A stretch of DNA of 38,413 nucleotides from Opitutaceae bacterium (GTDB lineage: Bacteria; Verrucomicrobiota; Verrucomicrobiia; Opitutales; Opitutaceae), in assembly GCA_028281165.1 (NCBI GenBank), contig JANQKI010000136.1, positions 1-38,413 on the forward strand. The letters run 5' to 3'. This document shows, piece after piece, positions 5,463 through 14,592 of this stretch (positions are counted from its first letter, which is position 1; each line of letters starts with the position of its first letter). A program made the position numbers and the translations under genes. The notes beneath the pieces were generated by a model. That model was not told where the DNA came from. It saw only the letters and a list, made by a program, of their open reading frames with translations, and did no database searches.

Positions 5463-8333
5463 ATGAAAATGGTTAGATTAATCCCCCGTAACGCAAAGTT
5501 CTTCGGCTCTGTGGCGAAGGCTTTTTCTCTTCTCATTTGCTCGATGTATTCGATGTCTGCTCTTGGGCAGCAGTCTGGAGCTACGGGCATTATTTCCGGT
5601 ACGATTGTCGATGCTGACTTTGGTGGATCGGTCTTCAATGCGAAGGTATTGATCACTGAACTCAACGAGACCGTTACTGCGAATATGGACGGTAAGTACT
5701 TTTTCGGTAACGTTCCTGAAGGCCAGTACACGCTCGTCAGCACTGCTGGATACTACAAGTCGGTTAGGGTTGAAGATGTTCAAGTAGCGGCTGGTGAGGT
5801 CACTAAACTCGACATCCCGATGTACAATGACGATTCGGAAGTCGTTGAGCTCGATGCTATTGTGGTGAAGGCAGCAGTTCTGGCAAATTCTGATATCGGT
5901 CTCTTGGCTGCACGACAAAAAGCCCCCGCTATTGGCGACGCGATTGGTTCTGATTCCTTTGGAAAGCTTGGTGTTGGCGATGCTGCTGATGCTTTATCCA
6001 AAGTTACCGGCGTTTCGATTTCCGATGGGAAATATATGATCGTTCGCGGTCTCTCTGATCGCTACAATAATACTACCCTCAATGGCTCTACCGTTCCTAG
6101 TGCCGATCCAGACAAGAGAGCAGTACAACTCGACCAGTTTCCATCTGGAATTATCGAGTCAGTTGTAACCACCAAGTCATTTACTCCAGACAAATCAGGT
6201 AGTTTTGCTGGTGGCTCAGTAAACGTCATTACGAAATCAATACCAGATGCGCGTTTTATGTCTATCAGCGCTGGGCTTTCATATAACGAGCAGGTAGATT
6301 CGATAGATTTCCTTTCAACTGTCGGTAGCGATTCTGACTGGCTAGGTTCCGATGATGGGATACGAGCCATACCTGAGCTTGCCTTGGACCCTGACAATAT
6401 TCCTTTGCCTGGATCCCGAGATTTTGATGATGCAGCCGCTAATCGACTCGTTGCGATCAGCAAATCTTTTACTCCGGAAATGGAGCCAAGCAGATCATCG
6501 GCACCCTTGAATCGTTCCTTTTCGTTCTCTTTTGGCGATCGCTTTCACTTAACCGGTGACCCTGAAAAGATGCTCTTGGGAGTAATCGGCAGTTTGAGCT
6601 ACAAGAGGAGTTACTCCGGTTATGATGACGGGATCGTTCGGAGATACGAAGGCAGCTCGATTGGCGTTACCAATCCCATAGATTTTAATGAGGCTTCCAG
6701 CACCGATTTCGCTCAATGGGGAGCTGTATTCAATACTACATTACAAGTTAACAACAACCATAAGATCGGAATCAAATCGATGTACAATCAATCCGGTTCC
6801 GATAACGCTACGATTCGGAGTGGCGATTTTGAATTGGCTGGTTCAGATTTCTTCCAGGCAAGGCTACTTCAATACACGGAGAGAACTCTGAACAGCTATC
6901 AGTTGTTCGGCGAACACGTCATCGCGGGTGTGGAGGGTCTTCGGATCGATTGGGAAGCTTCCAAGTCGAAAAGTGTGCAAGACGAGCCCGATTTCCGTCT
7001 TTTCTATGACGCGACTCCCAATATTGGCCGTCCTACTTTCCAGGGGAATTTCCCTGCGCCTCGTCGCTACTGGAGACGCATGGATGAGGAGAACGAAGAG
7101 TTCTCATTTGATATGACTCATCAAATCCCAGGTTCGGCCCATGAAATAAAATTTGGGTTCTCTTCGATTGATATTCATCGCGATTTTAACGAGAGGCTTT
7201 TCACCTATGTGACGCGTCGCAGTCCAGAACCTTATAATGGCGATGTGTCGACCTTTCTTTCCGATGCCAATCTAAGCTTGGATAGTCAGGGGCGTGTTCA
7301 AAGATATATAGCGGAGAGCGTTGGGGCTGTTCCGGAATATTTCGGTGACCAGACAGTCGATGCCATGTATCTAATGCTTGATATCAAGCCTTTGGAAAAC
7401 TGGCGGATGATTCTTGGGGCTCGGAAAGAGGATGCCAAAATAGCTCTTCAAAGTTTCAATTTCCGCGGAGATCCAAATTCGAACGATGGCAATCTGTCTA
7501 ACGACGATTGGCTGCCGGCCTTCCACATCGTCCGTGAGATATCTGGTAATCAAAACATAAGGCTTGCCTTCTCCAAAACCTTAGCTCGTCCGAACTTCAG
7601 GGAGCTCTCTCCGTTCGGTTCTTTTGATAATGCTGGCGGTGAAGTCTTTATTGGAAATCCCGAACTTGTCCGTTCACGTATCCAAAACCTGGATTTGCGT
7701 TATGAATGGTTCATGGACGAAGGACAGTTATTAGCCACCAGCGCTTTCTACAAGAAAATGGATGACCCCATTGAATCCGCCTTTAGCGAAGGACAGCTAA
7801 CGTTTGCCAATGTTGAAGAAGCGACGCTTTACGGCTTAGAGTTGGAGTACCGAAAGAAGCTTCCCATTCTGCGTGGAGAGAATAGCTCGCTAACTTTTGG
7901 CAGCAACTTGACCTTCACGGAATCGGAAGTGAATCGTACCGAACAGGATTTGATTCGCAAGCGTCTGAGGGATCCGGATATTTCGGCCACCCGCGAGCTG
8001 CAAGGACAGTCTGCGATCGTTGGAAATGCGAATCTTTTCTGGGAACAAATGAAATGGGGCTCTTCGCTTAGCCTTGTCTATAATTATACTGGAGAACGTC
8101 TGTATTCAGTTTCTGATGGCGATCTATCCGATATATTCGAGGACCCAACCCATAGTTTGGATTTCATCTACTCGCAGAGACTGAAAAACAATTTCAGCAT
8201 GAGGCTTTCCTTCTCCAACCTCTTGGATGAGGACAAGAGAAAGTTCCTCGATGACCCGGATGGAGAATTGATCTACTCTCTAAACGGCTCTGGGCGTAGC
8301 GTTTCACTGAGTTTCACCAAACGCTTCGAATAG
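5463..8333 (+). CDS. TonB-dependent outer-membrane receptor with N-terminal CarboxypepD_reg-like domain
   Basis: 956 residues from ATG 5463. A TTG at 5421 is also in frame, but 5463 opens directly into a standard signal peptide (basic start, hydrophobic core, cleavage near SALG-QQ). Residues about 40-120 form a carboxypeptidase-regulatory-like beta sandwich (GTIVDADFGGSVFNAKVLI, later GQYTLVST). Then come a plug domain (about 130-265, with VSISDGKYMIVRGLSDRYN and later GGSVNVITK) and a C-terminal beta barrel ending in an aromatic residue near the C-terminus (TKRFE). The family imports large or scarce ligands across the outer membrane using TonB/ExbBD energy. The ligand is unknown. The gene is followed after 45 bases by the beta-helix protein, with which it probably forms an operon. 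No Shine-Dalgarno sequence is visible. Confidence 0.93.
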   Translation: MKMVRLIPRNAKFFGSVAKAFSLLICSMYSMSALGQQSGATGIISGTIVDADFGGSVFNAKVLITELNETVTANMDGKYFFGNVPEGQYTLVSTAGYYKSVRVEDVQVAAGEVTKLDIPMYNDDSEVVELDAIVVKAAVLANSDIGLLAARQKAPAIGDAIGSDSFGKLGVGDAADALSKVTGVSISDGKYMIVRGLSDRYNNTTLNGSTVPSADPDKRAVQLDQFPSGIIESVVTTKSFTPDKSGSFAGGSVNVITKSIPDARFMSISAGLSYNEQVDSIDFLSTVGSDSDWLGSDDGIRAIPELALDPDNIPLPGSRDFDDAAANRLVAISKSFTPEMEPSRSSAPLNRSFSFSFGDRFHLTGDPEKMLLGVIGSLSYKRSYSGYDDGIVRRYEGSSIGVTNPIDFNEASSTDFAQWGAVFNTTLQVNNNHKIGIKSMYNQSGSDNATIRSGDFELAGSDFFQARLLQYTERTLNSYQLFGEHVIAGVEGLRIDWEASKSKSVQDEPDFRLFYDATPNIGRPTFQGNFPAPRRYWRRMDEENEEFSFDMTHQIPGSAHEIKFGFSSIDIHRDFNERLFTYVTRRSPEPYNGDVSTFLSDANLSLDSQGRVQRYIAESVGAVPEYFGDQTVDAMYLMLDIKPLENWRMILGARKEDAKIALQSFNFRGDPNSNDGNLSNDDWLPAFHIVREISGNQNIRLAFSKTLARPNFRELSPFGSFDNAGGEVFIGNPELVRSRIQNLDLRYEWFMDEGQLLATSAFYKKMDDPIESAFSEGQLTFANVEEATLYGLELEYRKKLPILRGENSSLTFGSNLTFTESEVNRTEQDLIRKRLRDPDISATRELQGQSAIVGNANLFWEQMKWGSSLSLVYNYTGERLYSVSDGDLSDIFEDPTHSLDFIYSQRLKNNFSMRLSFSNLLDEDKRKFLDDPDGELIYSLNGSGRSVSLSFTKRFE

Positions 8334-8378
8334 AAGCGAGCCTTTCTTTCTCACAACTATATCCATCTAACGTATAAC

Positions 8379-10208
8379 ATGAAACGAATACTGAACCTAA
8401 TCGCAATACTTGCTCTTGCTGCTAGCGCGCACGCAACGACAACTGTTAGTAGTAATATAACATCGGATACAATCTGGACCAATGACGACGACTACCTTCT
8501 CGACGGCCAGATTTACGTTATCGACGGCGCTACGCTGACCATTGAGCCCGGAACCGTAATTCGCGGTATGGCTCAACCTCAGGGTGCGGCAGCGTCCGCT
8601 CTGATCATCACTAGAGGCTCGAAGATCTTTGCGATTGGGCAGCCAAATAATCCAATCATCTTTACCGCTGAGTCCGATCAGCTTAACGGGAATCTGACCG
8701 AGGAAGATACCCAGCTCTGGGGTGGATTGATCGTACTGGGATCTGCAGAGATCAACTCAGCTAAGGAAGGCACCGTAACGCCAGGAACTCCTCCTTTGAT
8801 CGTTGATAATGTTGAAGGTTTGGACAACAGCCCTGACAATACTTGGACAGAATTTGGCGGTTTGGATAATGCCGACAGTTCCGGAATCATCCGCTACGTT
8901 TCTATTCGTCACGGTGGTTCTGAAATCGGCGCTGGTAACGAAATCAATGGTCTTACCATGGGCGGGGTCGGTACGGGCACTATCATCGAATTCGTTGAAG
9001 TGTTCGCTAACAAGGACGATGGTTTCGAGTGGTTCGGCGGCAGCGTAAACGCTCGCTTCCTTGTTGCGGCTTTCGGTAATGATGACAGCTATGACTACGA
9101 TTCTGGTTGGACTGGATACGGTCAATTCTGGGCGTCTTTTGGTACGGTGAACAGCGGCATTGGTGATGCTGCCGACCACGGTGGCGAGCACGATGGTCTG
9201 GTTGGATCGCCTGTCGATGGAACCAACTTTCGCGGCATGGGTACCGTTTATAATGCCACATACATCGGACCTGGCTCTCAGGCTGATCTCGGAGCTGACG
9301 TCATTGATGAAGGCGTATTCGAAATCTCTGACGATGCTGGCGCCCGCTACTACAATAGCATCTTCGGAAAATATGGCGGGCATGCAATGGATGTAAAAAC
9401 CGATGCCTTGGCTGGTTTGACTGAAGTCGAAGGAGCGACGACTCGCATCGATTTCCAGAACAACATTTGGTGGGATATTGGAGATGGTACAGCTGCCAGC
9501 CTAGGTGGTGGTGACAATGCAGCTGATGTCCTGGCATTCCTCACTGGGGGCCTTGGAAATACGCTAGAGAATCCACTGCTTCGTGGCATTAGTCGAACTG
9601 CTGATGGAGGTCTCGATCCTCGTCCATCGTCTGATAGTCCTGCTCTAAGCAATGCTCGCTCGGCTGTTCCGAATAATGGTTTTTTCATGGATGTGCCTTA
9701 CCAAGGAGCTTTCTCTCCAACCTCTAATTGGCTCCATGGTTGGACGAAGCTTTCCGAAGGTGGCTACCTCGGTCTTCCCGATGCGCCAAATAACAGCAAG
9801 GCGGTCAACCTCTCTACTCGCGCTTCGATTGCCGAAGGCGGTAACGCAATCGTTGGTTTCGCTATCCAAGGCGAACTTCCAAAAGCAGTTGTTCTGCGCG
9901 CTATTGGCGGTTCTTCATTGGCTGCTCCAAATCCAATGGTGGATCCTCAAATGATCCTTATCGATCTTGGCGATCCTGATGGATTCACCAATCCGCTCGC
10001 AAGCGTTGATAACTGGGACCAAGACGGTCTGGGCAATCTAGTGCTTACAGCATCTGCTGCCGTTGGAGCTCAGGCATTGGACGCTGGCGATACAGTTAGC
10101 GCCATTGCGTACGCGGTTCTAAAACCAGGTCTGTATGCCATTATCGCTAATGGGGCAGGCAACGCCGGCGGTGACGTTCTCGTAGAAGCCTACGACGCCG
10201 ACCTCTAA
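8379..10208 (+). CDS. Secreted right-handed beta-helix-like protein with C-terminal beta domain
   Basis: 609 residues. Signal peptide at residues 1-20 (cleavage after AHA). The main body (about 25-450) is rich in Gly, Asn, Asp and short beta strands, with sequences such as GATLTIEPGTVIRG and NPIIFTAES typical of parallel beta-helix repeats in extracellular or surface proteins. A separate C-terminal domain (about 475-609) starts VNLSTRASIAEGGNAIVGF and ends VEAYDADL; I recognise this style of domain as common at the ends of secreted Verrucomicrobiota proteins, where its role is unclear (possibly sorting or anchoring). Being directly downstream of a TonB-dependent receptor suggests a partner that binds the ligand at the surface or in the periplasm. 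No catalytic motif was identified. Confidence 0.85.
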   Translation: MKRILNLIAILALAASAHATTTVSSNITSDTIWTNDDDYLLDGQIYVIDGATLTIEPGTVIRGMAQPQGAAASALIITRGSKIFAIGQPNNPIIFTAESDQLNGNLTEEDTQLWGGLIVLGSAEINSAKEGTVTPGTPPLIVDNVEGLDNSPDNTWTEFGGLDNADSSGIIRYVSIRHGGSEIGAGNEINGLTMGGVGTGTIIEFVEVFANKDDGFEWFGGSVNARFLVAAFGNDDSYDYDSGWTGYGQFWASFGTVNSGIGDAADHGGEHDGLVGSPVDGTNFRGMGTVYNATYIGPGSQADLGADVIDEGVFEISDDAGARYYNSIFGKYGGHAMDVKTDALAGLTEVEGATTRIDFQNNIWWDIGDGTAASLGGGDNAADVLAFLTGGLGNTLENPLLRGISRTADGGLDPRPSSDSPALSNARSAVPNNGFFMDVPYQGAFSPTSNWLHGWTKLSEGGYLGLPDAPNNSKAVNLSTRASIAEGGNAIVGFAIQGELPKAVVLRAIGGSSLAAPNPMVDPQMILIDLGDPDGFTNPLASVDNWDQDGLGNLVLTASAAVGAQALDAGDTVSAIAYAVLKPGLYAIIANGAGNAGGDVLVEAYDADL

Positions 10209-10247
10209 AATATACTTTCAAGGCCGCAAGGCTTTGTGATTACGGGG

Positions 10248-10283
10248 ACCAGTCCTCCTTAACAGGGGGACTGGTTATTTTTT
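10248..10283 (+). terminator. Rho-independent terminator closing the receptor operon
   Basis: An 11-bp stem with one G-U pair: ACCAGTCCTCC (10248-10258) with GGGGGACTGGT (10265-10275), loop TTAACA, followed by TATTTTTT. It lies 40 bases after the beta-helix gene stop. Confidence 0.88.
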
Positions 10284-10384
10284 GGCTACCTCGATTAGAA
10301 CCTTCCGTTCAGAAAATCCTATTACCTTATCTTTCTTGAAACGTTTCCTGTTTTGTGGCGTCGTTGTACTAGTAATCAACTGGG

Positions 10385-10951
10385 ATGGATCGCTTTTTTC
10401 TAGATCGAGTGTTCAAGGCTTTTTCATTTTGTCTCTTCATGGGCATAAGCTTGCTTCCGCTGACTTTAGCTCAATCGCCTCGTAGCCCTTCCGCTCTGCA
10501 ATCGGAGCCTAGCTTCGATCAGCTCGTTTATACCGGGATGATGTCGTTTGGGGGTAAGAAGAGCTTCAGTGTTTACGATCCGCAGTCCAAACAAGGTTTT
10601 TGGATTCCGATCGATGGCTCTCGGGAAGGAATCTCCGTTTTGAACTACGACGAGGAATCAGGCACCTTAACCCTTTCTTCCTCGGGTGGACAGTCGCGTC
10701 AATTGGGCTTGAATACGGGTTCAGTCGTCACGTTGCGAGGAGCTGCGGTTCCTTCTTCAAATAATCCTAAGCCACCCCCACGGCAAAAAGATCCCGAAAC
10801 ACTGAAGAAAGAAGAAAACGCTCGCAACATGGTAATGAATATCCTGGAGAATAGCGCCAAGGCTCGCGAGAAGCAGCGAGCGGAGCGCGAGGCTCGACTT
10901 CAGGCTATCCGAGCTCGGCAAGCCGCGGAGCGAAGAGCTCAAGGGCGGTGA
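10385..10951 (+). CDS. Small exported protein of unknown function with basic coiled-coil tail
   Basis: 188 residues. The N-terminal 30 residues form a signal peptide or single anchor (basic start, hydrophobic core, LTLAQ). A beta-rich domain of about 80 residues follows (YTGMMSFGGKKSFSVYD, then SGTLTLSSSGG), then a Pro-rich linker (about 125-138) and a highly charged Arg/Glu/Ala helix (about 140-188) likely to form a coiled coil. I do not recognise the family. The beta domain faintly recalls the small periplasmic domains of pilus or type II secretion accessory proteins, but no secretion gene is nearby and I would not assign one. It stands alone between the receptor terminator and the metK leader. 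Confidence 0.65.
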   Translation: MDRFFLDRVFKAFSFCLFMGISLLPLTLAQSPRSPSALQSEPSFDQLVYTGMMSFGGKKSFSVYDPQSKQGFWIPIDGSREGISVLNYDEESGTLTLSSSGGQSRQLGLNTGSVVTLRGAAVPSSNNPKPPPRQKDPETLKKEENARNMVMNILENSAKAREKQRAEREARLQAIRARQAAERRAQGR

Positions 10952-10991
10952 CTGCTTCGGCTTTGCCGCTGCTAGGTTGTTTAGCGTTTTA

Positions 10992-11165
10992 GGCTATAGG
11001 CGTTTAGGAAGTAGCGATGAACGTGAGTTCCTCGATTCGAATTCTTTTTATGATGATCACGCTCCTTCGTTCCGCAGGCTACAGCGACACAAGGTGACTG
11101 CCGCTACAACTGAAATTGAGAGCATTATTTTTCTACCAACTGCCGTCTGGCGACTGTCTACTTTC
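10992..11165 (+). repeat. Probable degenerate relative of the IVP-type element
   Basis: This sits in a 405-base gap (10952-11356) without a convincing gene. Bases 10992-11016 begin GGCTATAGGCGTTTAGGAA and resemble the terminal repeats of the intact element at 12557-12965 (GGCTGTAGG..TTTAGG and GGCGGTAGGTGTTTAGGAA). Near 11138-11165 the text CTACCAACTGCCGTC..GGCGACTGTCTAC resembles the short repetitive tails often seen beside such elements. No four-helix-bundle reading frame remains between them. Reading it as a decayed or non-autonomous copy is inference. Confidence 0.4.
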
Positions 11166-11281
11166 CGCCCCTAGAATTCTCTCCCTAGTGGCCTCCTCCA
11201 ACTTTCCCTTGCCGCTGCTTAGATAAAGCTTTGCTAATTCCGATTCAGGCGCATTCTGTTATTGCTCTTTGTTTCAATTTT

Positions 11282-11309
11282 ATATCAAAAAATCTCAATA
11301 TGTTGATAT
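11282..11309 (+). promoter_or_regulatory. Candidate operator upstream of metK
   Basis: ATATCAA (11282-11288) and TTGATAT (11303-11309) form a perfect inverted repeat, and a nested palindrome TCAA-TATG-TTGA occupies 11295-11306. It lies in an AT-rich stretch 48 bases before metK, a plausible place for a methionine or SAH-responsive repressor. I see no fold matching a SAM riboswitch in this leader. Assignment to any regulator is not possible from sequence alone. Confidence 0.4.
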
Positions 11310-11356
11310 TTTAATTTTATCGACCTTCAACTCTCTAGAATAAAAAACAAAACGCC

Positions 11357-12541
11357 ATGCCGCAAAACTTCGTATTTTCCTCTGAATCGGTCGCCGAAGG
11401 GCACCCTGACAAAGTTTCGGACTACATTTCCGACAGCGTCCTTGATGCTTGTTTAGAGCAGGATCCGCAAAGCCGAGTGGCCTGTGAGACGCTGGTTAAG
11501 AGCAATATAGTGACGCTTGCGGGCGAGATCACTACCAAGGCAACTCTCGATTACGAAAAGATCGTGCGCCAGGCGATTCGAGAAATTGGATACGTAAACG
11601 ATGACGATGTTTTTCACGCGGACAGGGTGTTCGTAAATCTGAACCTTACGCAACAGTCGCCCGATATTGCGCAGGGTGTAGATGCCAAGAAGGCCAAGAA
11701 CAAGGATACGGCTGAACAAGGCGCCGGGGACCAAGGTATTATGTTTGGCTATGCTTGCGACGAAACGCCTGAGAAGATGCCGGCTGCCATAATGTTTTCT
11801 CATCGCATCGGCCGAAAGATCGCCGAGATCCGTCATGCGGGTCGCCAAGCCAGGTGGCTGCGCCCAGACTGCAAGTCTCAAGTTTCCGTTGAATACGAAA
11901 ACGGCAAAGCGGTTGAAATCACAGCAGTCGTTATTTCGACGCAACACACTGCTGATGTGAATCGAAAGCAGATCGAAAAGTTCATGATCGAGAAGGTCAT
12001 CAAGAAGGTTCTCCCGAAAAGGCTTCTAACGAAGAATACCCAATTTCTGGTCAACCCGACGGGCAATTTCGTGATTGGCGGTCCGCAAGGCGATGCTGGT
12101 CTTACAGGTCGTAAGATCATCGTGGATACTTATGGAGGTTGGGGACGTCACGGTGGCGGAGCTTTCTCTGGTAAAGATCCCTCGAAGGTTGACCGCTCTG
12201 CTGCCTATATGACGCGTTGGGTCGCCAGGAACATTGTTGCTGCCGGTCTCGCTTCGCGTGCCGAATTGCAAGTTGCCTACGCTATCGGTCACCCCGAGCC
12301 TGTATCCATTACCGTCGATACCTTTGGAACGGGAACGGTTGGAGAATCGATTATCGAGAAGGCGGTCGCCGAAGTCTTTAGCTTCAAGCCAGCCAATATC
12401 GTGGCTCAACTTAAGCTAAAGCGACCAATCTACCGTTCTACAACAAACTACGGACATTTCGGAAAGGACGAGCTCCCTTGGGAGCAGGAAAATAAGGCGA
12501 GCGCGCTTAAGCGCGCAGTCGCTAAGCTCGAGAAAGCTTAG
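11357..12541 (+). CDS. metK: S-adenosylmethionine synthetase
   Basis: 394 residues, the normal family length. It makes S-adenosylmethionine from methionine and ATP in the cytoplasm. Diagnostic motifs are the GHPDK ATP/Mg site (15-19), [12 protein letters not shown] (122-133) and the glycine-rich [19 protein letters not shown] segment in the second half. The start at 11357 gives the canonical N-terminus ([15 protein letters not shown]) and is preceded by an A-rich sequence rather than a Shine-Dalgarno motif. metK is followed by an IVP-type element and then ahcY, so synthesis of SAM and removal of its by-product SAH are linked. No terminator is visible between metK and the element. Confidence 0.98.
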   Translation: MPQNFVFSSESVAEGHPDKVSDYISDSVLDACLEQDPQSRVACETLVKSNIVTLAGEITTKATLDYEKIVRQAIREIGYVNDDDVFHADRVFVNLNLTQQSPDIAQGVDAKKAKNKDTAEQGAGDQGIMFGYACDETPEKMPAAIMFSHRIGRKIAEIRHAGRQARWLRPDCKSQVSVEYENGKAVEITAVVISTQHTADVNRKQIEKFMIEKVIKKVLPKRLLTKNTQFLVNPTGNFVIGGPQGDAGLTGRKIIVDTYGGWGRHGGGAFSGKDPSKVDRSAAYMTRWVARNIVAAGLASRAELQVAYAIGHPEPVSITVDTFGTGTVGESIIEKAVAEVFSFKPANIVAQLKLKRPIYRSTTNYGHFGKDELPWEQENKASALKRAVAKLEKA

Positions 12542-12556
12542 CGACTGAGGTTGATA

Positions 12557-12965
12557 GGCTGTAGGGATTTAGGTTTTTAGGAAATCTTGTAATGAGAGAT
12601 CATACGAAGCTTCGAGCCTTTGAGTTGGCTGACGCCGTGGTGCTCGAGACGTACCGCACTACAAAGAATTTTCCTAAAGACGAACTCTATGGCCTTACTT
12701 CTCAAATGAGACGTGCAGCCGTATCAGTCCCTTCAAATATCGTCGAAGGCTGTGCCAGAGAAAGTGATACAGAATATGTTCGTTTTCTCGAAATCGCATT
12801 CGCCTCTCTTCGCGAGTTGAGCTACCAGTTTACTTTAGCAAACCGACTAAATTATTTGGATACAAACGCATGGAACGAAATTAATTCTATGCTTAATGAA
12901 TGCGAAAAAGTCCTCGGAGCCCTTGTTCGCTCCAGAAGGACCTAAATTCCTAAACACCTACCGCC
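12557..12965 (+). mobile_element. IVP-type four-helix-bundle element with imperfect inverted ends
   Basis: The small ORF at 12592-12945 is bracketed by 25-base imperfect inverted repeats. The left end 12557-12581 starts GGCTGTAGGGATTTAGG; the right end 12941-12965 read on the minus strand starts GGCGGTAGGTGTTTAGG. They agree at 20 of 25 positions and share the spaced TAGG/TTTAGG/TTTAGG pattern. The right end overlaps the last codons of the ORF and stops 16 bases before the ahcY start. No transposase or clear target duplication is visible. That the whole unit moves is inference from the termini, the related patch at 10992 and the known scattered occurrence of this protein family. Confidence 0.55.
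12592..12945 (+). CDS. Four-helix-bundle protein (23S rRNA intervening-sequence protein family)
   Basis: 117 residues, typical for the family. The signature FPKDELYGLTSQMRRAAVSV at 27-46 is followed by PSNIVEGCAR, and the remaining helices (YVRFLEIAFASLRELSYQ) complete a four-helix bundle. Members were first noted inside intervening sequences of 23S rRNA genes and are related to the diversity-generating-retroelement accessory protein Avd. Most genomic copies, like this one, are intergenic and of unknown function; the conserved basic surface suggests nucleic-acid binding. There is no reverse transcriptase or rRNA gene near it. It lies on the same strand as its metK and ahcY neighbours and is probably cotranscribed. 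Confidence 0.92.
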   Translation: MRDHTKLRAFELADAVVLETYRTTKNFPKDELYGLTSQMRRAAVSVPSNIVEGCARESDTEYVRFLEIAFASLRELSYQFTLANRLNYLDTNAWNEINSMLNECEKVLGALVRSRRT

Positions 12966-12981
12966 TAAATACCTATTACAA

Positions 12982-14415
12982 ATGAGTACAACGAATTTGG
13001 AAACAGATTACAAAGTAGCAGATATTTCCTTGGCCGACTTTGGTCGTAAGGAAATCGAGATCGCCGAGCATGAGATGCCGGGTTTGATGTCGATCCGTAA
13101 AAAATACGCCGCGGAAAAGCCGCTCGACGGCGTGCGCATCATGGGCTCCTTGCACATGACGATTCAAACGGCGGTGCTTATCGAGACGCTTGTCGAGCTG
13201 GGTGCCCAAGTACGTTGGGTAAGCTGCAACATTTTTTCTACTCAGGATCACGCTGCAGCGGCTATAGCTAAAGCTGGTGTGCCGGTATTCGCGTGGAAGG
13301 GCGAGACTCTTGAGGAGTACTGGTGGTGTACCGATCAAGCCCTTCAGTTCCCTGGCGGGCTTGGACCTCAACTCATTGTCGACGACGGCGGCGACGCCAC
13401 ACTCCTAATCCATAAGGGTTACGAGCTTGAGGATGGTAGCGATTGGGTGAATACGGAGTCTGGTTCTGAAGAGGAGCAGGTTATCAAGAATCTCCTCAAG
13501 AAAATTCATGCTGAAGACTCTACCCGCTGGCATGATACGGTAAAAGAATGGAAAGGCGTCTCCGAAGAAACCACTACAGGCGTGCATCGCTTGTATCAAA
13601 TGCTTGAGGAAGGAAAATTGCTGGTCCCCGCAATCAATGTAAACGACTCCGTCACCAAATCGAAATTCGACAACCTCTACGGCTGTCGCGAATCCCTTGT
13701 CGACGGCATCAAGCGCGCTACCGATGTCATGACAGGTGGCAAAGTGGCAGTGGTTTGTGGATACGGCGACGTCGGCAAGGGCTGCGCCCAAGCGCTGGTT
13801 GGCATGGGAGCCCGCGTTATCGTTACAGAAATCGATCCGATTTGCGCCCTTCAAGCTTCTCAAGAAGGCTTCGAAGTATGCCCTGTCGAAGACACTCTCG
13901 GCCGAGCTGATATCTATGTGACCACAACCGGCAACAAGGACATCATCCGGGTCGAGCACATGGAGAAGATGAAGGACCAGGCCATCGTCTGCAACATTGG
14001 CCACTTCGACAACGAGATCCAAATCGACAAACTCAATGCCTATGAGGGCATTAAGGTCGACGTCATCAAGCCCGAAGCAGAAGGAGCGGTCGACAAGTAC
14101 ACCTTCCCGTCCGGCAACAGCATCTACATGCTGGCCAAGGGCCGTCTGGTGAATCTCGGCTGCGCTACTGGTCACCCGTCCTTCGTAATGTCGAACTCCT
14201 TTGCCAACCAAACCCTTGCTCAGATCGACCTCTGGAAAAACAAGGACGTGAACAAAGTGGGAGTCTATCTTTTGCCGAAACACCTCGATGAAGAGGTCGC
14301 TCGATTGCACCTCGAGAAGATCGGGGTGAAGCTGACCAAGCTAACCAAGGAGCAGGCAGACTACATCGGAGTAGATGTTAACGGTCCTTATAAGCCGAGT
14401 CACTACCGCTACTAG
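12982..14415 (+). CDS. ahcY: Adenosylhomocysteinase (SAH hydrolase)
   Basis: 477 residues, matching the longer bacterial form. It hydrolyses S-adenosylhomocysteine to homocysteine and adenosine, relieving product inhibition of methyltransferases. Diagnostic segments are [13 protein letters not shown], the substrate-site [13 protein letters not shown], the NAD-binding [13 protein letters not shown] (about 259-271) and the canonical C-terminus PYKPSHYRY. The start is the first ATG after the right end of the IVP element. No Shine-Dalgarno sequence is present, and the short leader means any native upstream control was displaced or lies before metK. A strong terminator follows. Confidence 0.98.
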   Translation: MSTTNLETDYKVADISLADFGRKEIEIAEHEMPGLMSIRKKYAAEKPLDGVRIMGSLHMTIQTAVLIETLVELGAQVRWVSCNIFSTQDHAAAAIAKAGVPVFAWKGETLEEYWWCTDQALQFPGGLGPQLIVDDGGDATLLIHKGYELEDGSDWVNTESGSEEEQVIKNLLKKIHAEDSTRWHDTVKEWKGVSEETTTGVHRLYQMLEEGKLLVPAINVNDSVTKSKFDNLYGCRESLVDGIKRATDVMTGGKVAVVCGYGDVGKGCAQALVGMGARVIVTEIDPICALQASQEGFEVCPVEDTLGRADIYVTTTGNKDIIRVEHMEKMKDQAIVCNIGHFDNEIQIDKLNAYEGIKVDVIKPEAEGAVDKYTFPSGNSIYMLAKGRLVNLGCATGHPSFVMSNSFANQTLAQIDLWKNKDVNKVGVYLLPKHLDEEVARLHLEKIGVKLTKLTKEQADYIGVDVNGPYKPSHYRY

Positions 14416-14431
14416 AACTATGCTTTTCATT

Positions 14432-14461
14432 AGACCCGCCTTTTCAGGCGGGTCTTTTTTT
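14432..14461 (+). terminator. Rho-independent terminator after ahcY
   Basis: AGACCCGCC (14432-14440) pairs perfectly with GGCGGGTCT (14447-14455) around TTTTCA, followed by T residues. It separates metK-IVP-ahcY from the cysK unit. The remaining gap to cysK (14462-14592) shows only a small GGCC hairpin. Confidence 0.92.
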
Positions 14462-14592
14462 GTATGTTCTATGACATATCTCATAGGGCCTTTGGCCTTG
14501 ATCTTGGTTTTCCTAGGCGCATCTTGAATGGGCTCTCGAATTGAGATATAGAGTGGCGGATCCTAAGCCGATTCGCCTCGAACTTTTTTAAA

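Noticed and set aside
8757..9383. 208-codon minus-strand frame opposite the beta-helix gene
   Set aside because: Repetitive Val/Ile/Thr/Arg text is the complement of the beta-helix repeats; no start signal or homologous pattern.
10282..10485. 67-codon plus-strand frame overlapping the small exported protein gene
   Set aside because: Overlaps the better frame starting at 10385, which has a signal peptide and a long coding body.
10952..11356. SAM riboswitch before metK
   Set aside because: I could not find the core helices or conserved loops of known SAM or SAH classes; only protein-type palindromes are visible. A covariance search would settle it.
13405..14310. 301-codon open frame on the minus strand inside ahcY
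   Set aside because: The plus-strand gene is an unmistakable SAH hydrolase. The antisense frame has no recognisable fold, is rich in Val/Asp/His from reading the complement, and is a shadow.
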